Shown piece by piece: positions 5,458 to 9,680 of a stretch of DNA of 9,680 nucleotides. Under the pieces are notes generated by a model. The model saw nothing but the letters and a program-made list of their open reading frames with translations, was not told the DNA's origin and did not search any database. This DNA is from Actinomycetota bacterium (GTDB lineage: Bacteria > Actinomycetota > Actinomycetes > Nanopelagicales > Nanopelagicaceae). The stretch is taken from NCBI GenBank assembly GCA_009703165.1, contig WLGP01000021.1, positions 1 to 9,680 on the forward strand. The letters are read 5' to 3'. Within the stretch, counting starts at the first letter, position 1; every line of letters starts with the position of its first letter. Position numbers and translations under genes: made by a program.

Positions 5458-6414
5458 ATGAGCCAGAGCGGTGATGATTCACGTGAAACAACGAGCGCTG
5501 CCTCCACCCCTCCCACAAGCAAGGTAGTGGGAGTTCGCCGCCTCAAAGAGGCGATGGCAAAGCCGGCCTCAACCCGCATCTTCACTGTAGCTAACCAGAA
5601 GGGTGGGGTCGGAAAGACCACCACAACAGTCAATATTGCAGCAGCCCTTTCTATGGGCGGTCTTCGCGTCCTTGTTATCGATTTAGATCCACAGGGCAAT
5701 GCCAGTACAGCGTTAGGTGTTCCTCACCGTGATAACGCCGGGATCTATGAAGTGCTTATGGGAAGCCACGAGATCTCAACTGTTGTGCAGAAGGTTGCAG
5801 GTTTTCCGGCGCTCGATTGCATCTCATCAAATACATCACTTGCTAACGCTGAAATTAATTTAGTTTCGATGGTTGCACGCGAACTACAACTTAAGGAAGC
5901 GCTCGAGACAATTAGCGTTAATTACGATTACATCTTTATCGATTGCCCACCATCGCTTGGTTTGTTAACTGTCAACGCGTTTGCTGCAGCGAAAGAGTTA
6001 TTGATTCCAATTCAAGCCGAGTACTACGCACTCGAAGGTCTATCTCAACTTCTTGAAACATATGCCGTTGTAAAGAAGCGATTGAATCCAAGTATCAATC
6101 TCTCAACAATCTTGCTTACGATGTTTGATGGACGTACACGTCTTGCCAATGATGTTGCAGCAAATGTGCGAACACACTTTCCTAATGAACTTATTGATAT
6201 TCCAATTCCTCGTGCAGTGCGCGTATCTGAGGCGCCTTCCTATAACCAAACTGTGATGACATATGACCCGCTATCACCAGGTGCAATTGCATATATGCAG
6301 GTTGCTCGAGAGATTGCAGAACGCGGAAAAGCTAAAGATGAGTCCACTATTGATTCCACATTCAATTCAAATGTAGTGAGCATTCACTACAAGAAAGATG
6401 GAGAGATCGCATGA
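5458..6414 (+). CDS. parA: Chromosome-partitioning ATPase ParA (Soj)
   Basis: ParA is a Walker-type ATPase that binds the nucleoid and moves ParB-parS complexes to segregate new origins. The 318-residue protein has a variable 40-residue N-terminal extension, then the deviant Walker A KGGVGKTT (48-55), the switch-I region VIDLDPQGN (about 73-81) and Walker [12 protein letters not shown] (about 158-168), followed by a typical C-terminal half and a short variable tail. The ATG at 5458 is chosen by its spacing after rsmG (8 bases) and because the extension has the same composition as the core. Its codons 6-11 carry the second parS. Its stop overlaps the parB start (ATGA), implying coupled synthesis. 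Codon use shifts to A/T-ending codons after about 5750. Confidence 0.95.
   Translation: MSQSGDDSRETTSAASTPPTSKVVGVRRLKEAMAKPASTRIFTVANQKGGVGKTTTTVNIAAALSMGGLRVLVIDLDPQGNASTALGVPHRDNAGIYEVLMGSHEISTVVQKVAGFPALDCISSNTSLANAEINLVSMVARELQLKEALETISVNYDYIFIDCPPSLGLLTVNAFAAAKELLIPIQAEYYALEGLSQLLETYAVVKKRLNPSINLSTILLTMFDGRTRLANDVAANVRTHFPNELIDIPIPRAVRVSEAPSYNQTVMTYDPLSPGAIAYMQVAREIAERGKAKDESTIDSTFNSNVVSIHYKKDGEIA
5475..5490. promoter_or_regulatory. parS: parS site 2, ParB-binding, inside parA
   Basis: TGATTCACGTGAAACA matches consensus parS at 15 of 16 positions (T to A at position 3); the core TTCACGTGAA is intact. It lies 602 bases from site 1 and begins 17 bases after the first base of the parA start codon, so bound ParB could block transcription or early elongation of its own operon. 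Autoregulation is inference. Confidence 0.85.
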
Positions 6415-7274
6415 GTGCAAAGCGCGGCGGCCTTGGAACAAATTTGGATTCACTGATCCCAACATCACTAACAGTTGGCGATACCGAAGTTGCAACACAG
6501 AATGAAGTTGCGATCTCTTCTATCTCACCAAACCCACGCCAACCACGTACCGTCTTTGATGAAGATGCACTCAATGAATTGATTGCATCAATTAAAGAGA
6601 TTGGAATTCTCCAACCTCCTGTTGTGCGTCGCGTTGGAACCGATCGCTATGAATTGATCATGGGCGAGCGTAGATTCCGCGCCGCAAAGGCTGCAGGACT
6701 TACAAAGATTCCTGTCATCATCCGCCAAACACCAGATAATGAATTACTGCGCGAGGCGCTCATTGAAAATATTCACCGCAGCCAACTTAACCCATTGGAA
6801 GAAGCTGCTGCTTACGCTGGTCTACTTACCGATTTTGGCTGCACACATGATGAGTTAGCGGCAAAACTTGGACGCTCACGTCCGTTGATCTCAAATATGT
6901 TGCGCCTACTTAATCTTCCAGCAACCGTGCAACGTAAAGTTGCAGCAGGTGTTATCTCAGCAGGGCATGCTCGCGCTCTCCTTGGTTTAAGTGATGAGAA
7001 AGAGATTGAAAAGCTTGCCAACCGCATCGTTGCCGAAGGTTTAAGTGTTCGCGCAACTGAAGAGATTGTGGCAACTGCAGGTCCTGCCAAGAAGGCCGGT
7101 AAGGCAAAGGTGAAAGTTGGAATTTCCGGAACTGCGCTAGCAAGTGCGGAATTGTTAAGTGATTACCTCGATACCCGCGTCACCATTGAACAAGGTAAGG
7201 GCAAGGGAAAGATCACCATCGAATTTGCTGGAAATGAAGATCTCCAGCGCATCGTCGATCTCATCGAAGGTTAA
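6411..7274 (+). CDS. parB: Chromosome-partitioning protein ParB (Spo0J)
   Basis: ParB is a CTP-dependent DNA clamp that loads at parS, spreads on nearby DNA and is moved by ParA; it also recruits SMC. The 287-residue protein begins with the [17 protein letters not shown] leader typical of chromosomal ParB (the region that touches ParA). The CTP-binding motifs follow as GERRFRAAK (85-93) and [14 protein letters not shown] (119-132). The parS-reading helix-turn-helix is [21 protein letters not shown] (146-166, given here as its helices), followed by GHARALLGL (185-193). The C-terminal dimer domain (about 240-287) comes after a Lys/Gly/Ala-rich linker. It overlaps parA by 4 bases at its start and the oncoming aminotransferase gene by 4 bases at its end. 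Confidence 0.96.
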   Translation: MSAKRGGLGTNLDSLIPTSLTVGDTEVATQNEVAISSISPNPRQPRTVFDEDALNELIASIKEIGILQPPVVRRVGTDRYELIMGERRFRAAKAAGLTKIPVIIRQTPDNELLREALIENIHRSQLNPLEEAAAYAGLLTDFGCTHDELAAKLGRSRPLISNMLRLLNLPATVQRKVAAGVISAGHARALLGLSDEKEIEKLANRIVAEGLSVRATEEIVATAGPAKKAGKAKVKVGISGTALASAELLSDYLDTRVTIEQGKGKGKITIEFAGNEDLQRIVDLIEG

Positions 7275-8530
7275 TTAAGCGCTGAACCTCTGCGCGACAT
7301 CTCCTGCTTAACAACCTGACCGAGCGCCTTCACACCTTCACGGATGCGCTCTGGTGTTGGGTGGCAATATGAAAGACGCATCGACCATGATCCAAAACCA
7401 TCTGCATAGAAGGCTGTACCTGGAACATAGGCAACCTTGGCAACGATCGCTTTTGGCATCATCGCCTTTGTATCAATTTCAGGTGGAAGATTGACCCAGA
7501 CATAGAAACCACCACCAGGCTTTGTCCATGTCGCCTCTTGTGGGAAATGCTCTGCAAGTGATTCAAGCATCGCATCGCGACGAACCTTATAGACCTCACA
7601 GAAGCTAGCGATCTGATCTCGCCATGGCTGATTGGTTAAGTAATTTGCAATCGTTAACTGTGTGAAATTTGAGGGACAGAGAATTGATGACTCTGAAGCA
7701 ATTACCAATTTATCTTTCAACGATTGTGGAACAAGGGCCCAGCCGATACGAAGGCCAGATGCGATCGTCTTTGAGAAAGAGCCTAAGTAGATAACATTTT
7801 CAGAATCTTCTGCGCGCATCGCATTTGGTGATGGGCGATCAAAACCAAGGAGCCCGTAAGGGTTATCTTCAACGACAAAGATGCCTTCTTCACGGCAGAT
7901 CGCCAGAATCTCTGTGCGACGCACTGCAGGTAGGCAGACACCTGTTGGATTCTGGTAATTCGGGATGAGATATAAGAATTTGATCTTGCGCCCTGCAGCG
8001 CGGGTGACTTTGATTGCATCACGGAGTGATTGCGGAACCATTCCATCGGTATCCATCTCAACATGGACGACAGCTGCCTCATATTGGCGGAAAGTTCCAA
8101 GGGCACCGACATAGGAAGGTGCTTCAACAAGAACGACATCGCCTGGATCAATAAAGATTCGCGAAATTAGATCGAGCGCTTGCTGAGAGCCGGTGGTAAC
8201 GACAATGTCATCAGGGTTGGCGCGAATTCCTTCAAGTGCCATCACATCGCAGATCAATTCGCGAAGTTTTGGGTGGCCCTGTCCGCTTCCATATTGAAGG
8301 GCCTCAGCGCCATTGGTAAGAATCAACTCATTAACAACGCTTGCCATCATATCCATCGGTAGCGCTGAGAGATTTGGCATTCCACCAGCAAGTGAAACAA
8401 TTTCTGGGCGTGAGGCAACTGCAAAGAGTGAGCGAATCTCACTCGGAAGCATTCCGGCGGCGCGGGTGGCAAAACGCTCTTCGAGATTTTGCGGAGCACC
8501 TGTATGGAATCGGGTATTGACCTCAGACAT
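7271..8530 (-). CDS. PLP-dependent class I/II aminotransferase
   Basis: This is a fold-type I pyridoxal-phosphate aminotransferase that would move an amino group between an amino acid and a 2-oxo acid. In 419 residues it shows [14 protein letters not shown] (80-93), the NPTG motif preceded by a YQ (194-197), EDNPYG with the PLP-nitrogen aspartate (Asp222), the Schiff-base lysine in GSFSKT (Lys254) and the substrate-carboxylate arginine in MRLSY (Arg385). The pattern is closest to the 2-aminoadipate/MocR-like group (LysN, KAT-II type), which acts on varied amino acids, so the substrate cannot be named. No fused GntR DNA-binding domain is present. GGGAGA lies 9 bases before the ATG. It follows the cwlM-like gene after 42 bases and probably shares its transcript. 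A gene of this type next to parB is common in actinobacteria; why is unknown. Confidence 0.9.
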   Translation of the reverse strand: MSEVNTRFHTGAPQNLEERFATRAAGMLPSEIRSLFAVASRPEIVSLAGGMPNLSALPMDMMASVVNELILTNGAEALQYGSGQGHPKLRELICDVMALEGIRANPDDIVVTTGSQQALDLISRIFIDPGDVVLVEAPSYVGALGTFRQYEAAVVHVEMDTDGMVPQSLRDAIKVTRAAGRKIKFLYLIPNYQNPTGVCLPAVRRTEILAICREEGIFVVEDNPYGLLGFDRPSPNAMRAEDSENVIYLGSFSKTIASGLRIGWALVPQSLKDKLVIASESSILCPSNFTQLTIANYLTNQPWRDQIASFCEVYKVRRDAMLESLAEHFPQEATWTKPGGGFYVWVNLPPEIDTKAMMPKAIVAKVAYVPGTAFYADGFGSWSMRLSYCHPTPERIREGVKALGQVVKQEMSRRGSALN

Positions 8531-8541
8531 AGGGTGAAGTC

Positions 8542-8567
8542 TCCCATATAGATGGGTAACTATGGGA
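8542..8567. repeat. Inverted repeat between cwlM-like and aminotransferase genes
   Basis: TCCCATA (8542-8548) and TATGGGA (8561-8567) are perfect inverted arms around a 12-base centre that holds a third related copy (GATGGG, 8551-8556). It fills most of the 42-base gap and covers the aminotransferase ribosome site region. There is no terminal T-run, so a terminator is unlikely; an operator or an mRNA hairpin limiting aminotransferase translation are options. Confidence 0.4.
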
Positions 8568-8572
8568 ATTAT

Positions 8573-9577
8573 TTAGCGGCGGATACCGGCGCTACGTAGA
8601 TCTGAAATCCGTAGCGTCCCAGTCTTTGCATCATCTTCTGCCGCTAGATAGAGGCGTTGAATCGCAATAATGAAGGATTCGGCGAGAGCATCACGGAATT
8701 CAGGAGTTGCCAAACTCTTTGCATCCTGCGGATTGGATAAATACCCGCAATCAACGCGAACCGAAGGAGCTTTAGTCAGCCGCAGTAAATCCCAAGTCTT
8801 TGCATGTGTTCGACAATTTAAGAGATTAGTTCGGGCGCAGATTTCACGCTGTACCAACGATGCAAAGCGCTCGCCAACAACAGAGTGAACGCCATGCGCA
8901 TCGCTACCGTAGAAGTATGTAGCAACTCCTTGAGCAGTTGGATTTGTATGGCTATCTGCATGCAACGAGATAAAGAGATCGGTTGCATTTGAATTTGTAA
9001 ATGCAATTCTCTCGGATTCACTTGGAGCATTCTTTGCACCGCGCGTTAGGAAGACGCTTGCACCGAGTGCAAGGAGACGTCCTTCAATACGAACAGCGAT
9101 GTCGTAGACAATTTCAGATTCGCCGCCATTATTGCCAGGATCTAGGACGATAACCTTATTTGCAAGTGCAGGCCCACGTGTTCGCGTTGCAGCACTTTCA
9201 CGTAACTGTGAAGGCGCACCGCCTGAGACAATCTTTGTTAAGCGAATCAGACCAATGATTGTTTCTGGGCCGCAACGACCATCAACCTTTGCACCGACAG
9301 ATTTCTGAAACTCTTTTACCGCTGCCTCTGTCCGCTCACCGTAAATTCCATCGACTCGCCCGCAATCAAAACCCATCTCAGTTAAACGTGATTGAAGGGC
9401 TGCAACATCATCACCATGCATCATCGGAGATTGCTGCAGGTAGAGAGAGCGATCCCCTAATTTCCACCGAGCATCTTCAAGTGCACGCTCGGTGGCAACA
9501 TCGAGTGATCCGGTGACATTTAAACCACGCTCTTGCTGAAAAGAACGAATCTCATCAGGGGAAAGCTGTGGGCACAT
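8573..9577 (-). CDS. cwlM: CwlM-like protein: peptidoglycan-binding repeats plus degenerate amidase-3 fold
   Basis: In mycobacteria CwlM is a cytoplasmic, kinase-controlled regulator that activates MurA, the first enzyme of peptidoglycan precursor synthesis, rather than a wall hydrolase. This 334-residue protein resembles it along its length: a partial first peptidoglycan-binding repeat (about 8-36), a full second one (about 55-113, VDGIYG then VDGRCGPETI), then the amidase-3 fold (140-312), with TWDLLRLTKAPSVRVDCGYLSN (261-282) as the clearest shared block. The first zinc-ligand His is Asn149 (DPGNNGG), and the usual catalytic Glu is Asp276; Glu155 and His206 remain. No signal peptide or membrane segment is seen. 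The start is the ATG at 9577; an in-frame stop lies just upstream, so the missing N-terminal half-repeat is real unless there is an assembly error. It follows trxA after 19 bases, the same neighbour as in Mycobacterium. Confidence 0.88.
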   Translation of the reverse strand: MCPQLSPDEIRSFQQERGLNVTGSLDVATERALEDARWKLGDRSLYLQQSPMMHGDDVAALQSRLTEMGFDCGRVDGIYGERTEAAVKEFQKSVGAKVDGRCGPETIIGLIRLTKIVSGGAPSQLRESAATRTRGPALANKVIVLDPGNNGGESEIVYDIAVRIEGRLLALGASVFLTRGAKNAPSESERIAFTNSNATDLFISLHADSHTNPTAQGVATYFYGSDAHGVHSVVGERFASLVQREICARTNLLNCRTHAKTWDLLRLTKAPSVRVDCGYLSNPQDAKSLATPEFRDALAESFIIAIQRLYLAAEDDAKTGTLRISDLRSAGIRR

Positions 9578-9596
9578 TATCGAAAACTCTTACAGT

Positions 9597-9680
9597 TTAG
9601 ATAAATGCTTCAAGCTCTTTAAGAAGAGCTGGCTTTGGCTTTGCGCCAATAATTGTCTTAACAACTTCGCCGTTGACGTA
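9597..9680 (-). CDS. trxA: Thioredoxin, C-terminal end
   Basis: Thioredoxin reduces protein disulfides using electrons from thioredoxin reductase. Only the last 27 codons are present: the peptide begins YVNGEVVKTIIGAKPKP and ends LLKELEAFI, the final strand and helix of a thioredoxin (the glycine-rich turn and the closing L-x-x-F-I are typical). The redox CxxC motif lies outside the window. The position upstream of the cwlM-like gene matches the trx-cwlM neighbourhood of Mycobacterium. The symbol assumes the ordinary trxA; the fragment cannot rule out another thioredoxin paralogue. Confidence 0.85.
   Translation of the reverse strand, partial: YVNGEVVKTIIGAKPKPALLKELEAFI

Noticed and set aside
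8390..8399. GTGAAACA half parS site within the aminotransferase gene
   Set aside because: Only one arm matches; the other arm shows no palindrome.
9193..9208. TTTCACGT core resembling parS inside the cwlM-like gene
   Set aside because: The right arm (AACTGT) does not match GAAACA, so this is a half-site expected by chance.

Overview
The window is the chromosome origin region of an actinobacterium. The layout is dnaN (partial) and dnaA on the minus strand; then rpmH, rnpA, yidD, yidC, jag/khpB, rsmG, parA and parB on the plus strand; then a PLP aminotransferase, a CwlM-type amidase-fold protein and trxA (partial) on the minus strand. This is the classic actinobacterial origin order (compare parB, cwlM and trx in Mycobacterium). 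The moderate base composition, very short intergenic gaps, overlapping genes and a small CwlM suggest a streamlined lower-GC lineage, perhaps a freshwater Nanopelagicales/acI-type organism. The lineage is inference; the phylum-level call is firm.

Positions 1-395 hold the start of dnaN. Positions 396-802 are non-coding and look like oriC: several DnaA boxes, three of them in helical phase plus a fourth two turns away, a TAG/TAA trinucleotide run resembling the DnaA-trio unwinding element next to a weak box, and AT-rich DNA beyond it. dnaA (803-2215) reads toward oriC. The 306-bp dnaA/rpmH gap (2216-2521) holds divergent promoter candidates, more DnaA boxes and two hairpins.

Positions 2522-5449 form a rightward cluster for ribosome protein L34, the RNase P protein, membrane-protein insertion (YidD, YidC), a KH/R3H RNA-binding protein and 16S rRNA methylation (RsmG). 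It continues into parA-parB (5458-7274), the chromosome segregation pair. Two near-consensus parS sites lie inside the first codons of rsmG and parA, so ParB target sites are built into the operon that encodes ParB.

parB meets the aminotransferase gene tail to tail with a 4-bp overlap. The aminotransferase (7271-8530), CwlM-like protein (8573-9577) and trxA (9597-9680 and beyond) form a leftward set. The CwlM-like protein lacks the first zinc-binding His and the catalytic Glu of the amidase fold, has no signal peptide, and appears to lack the first half of its N-terminal repeat domain. It is probably a cytoplasmic regulator rather than a wall hydrolase. No mobile element, CRISPR array, tRNA or rRNA was seen, and no wholly new system is evident. 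The points most worth a second look are the trio-containing origin, the in-gene parS pair and the degenerate CwlM.
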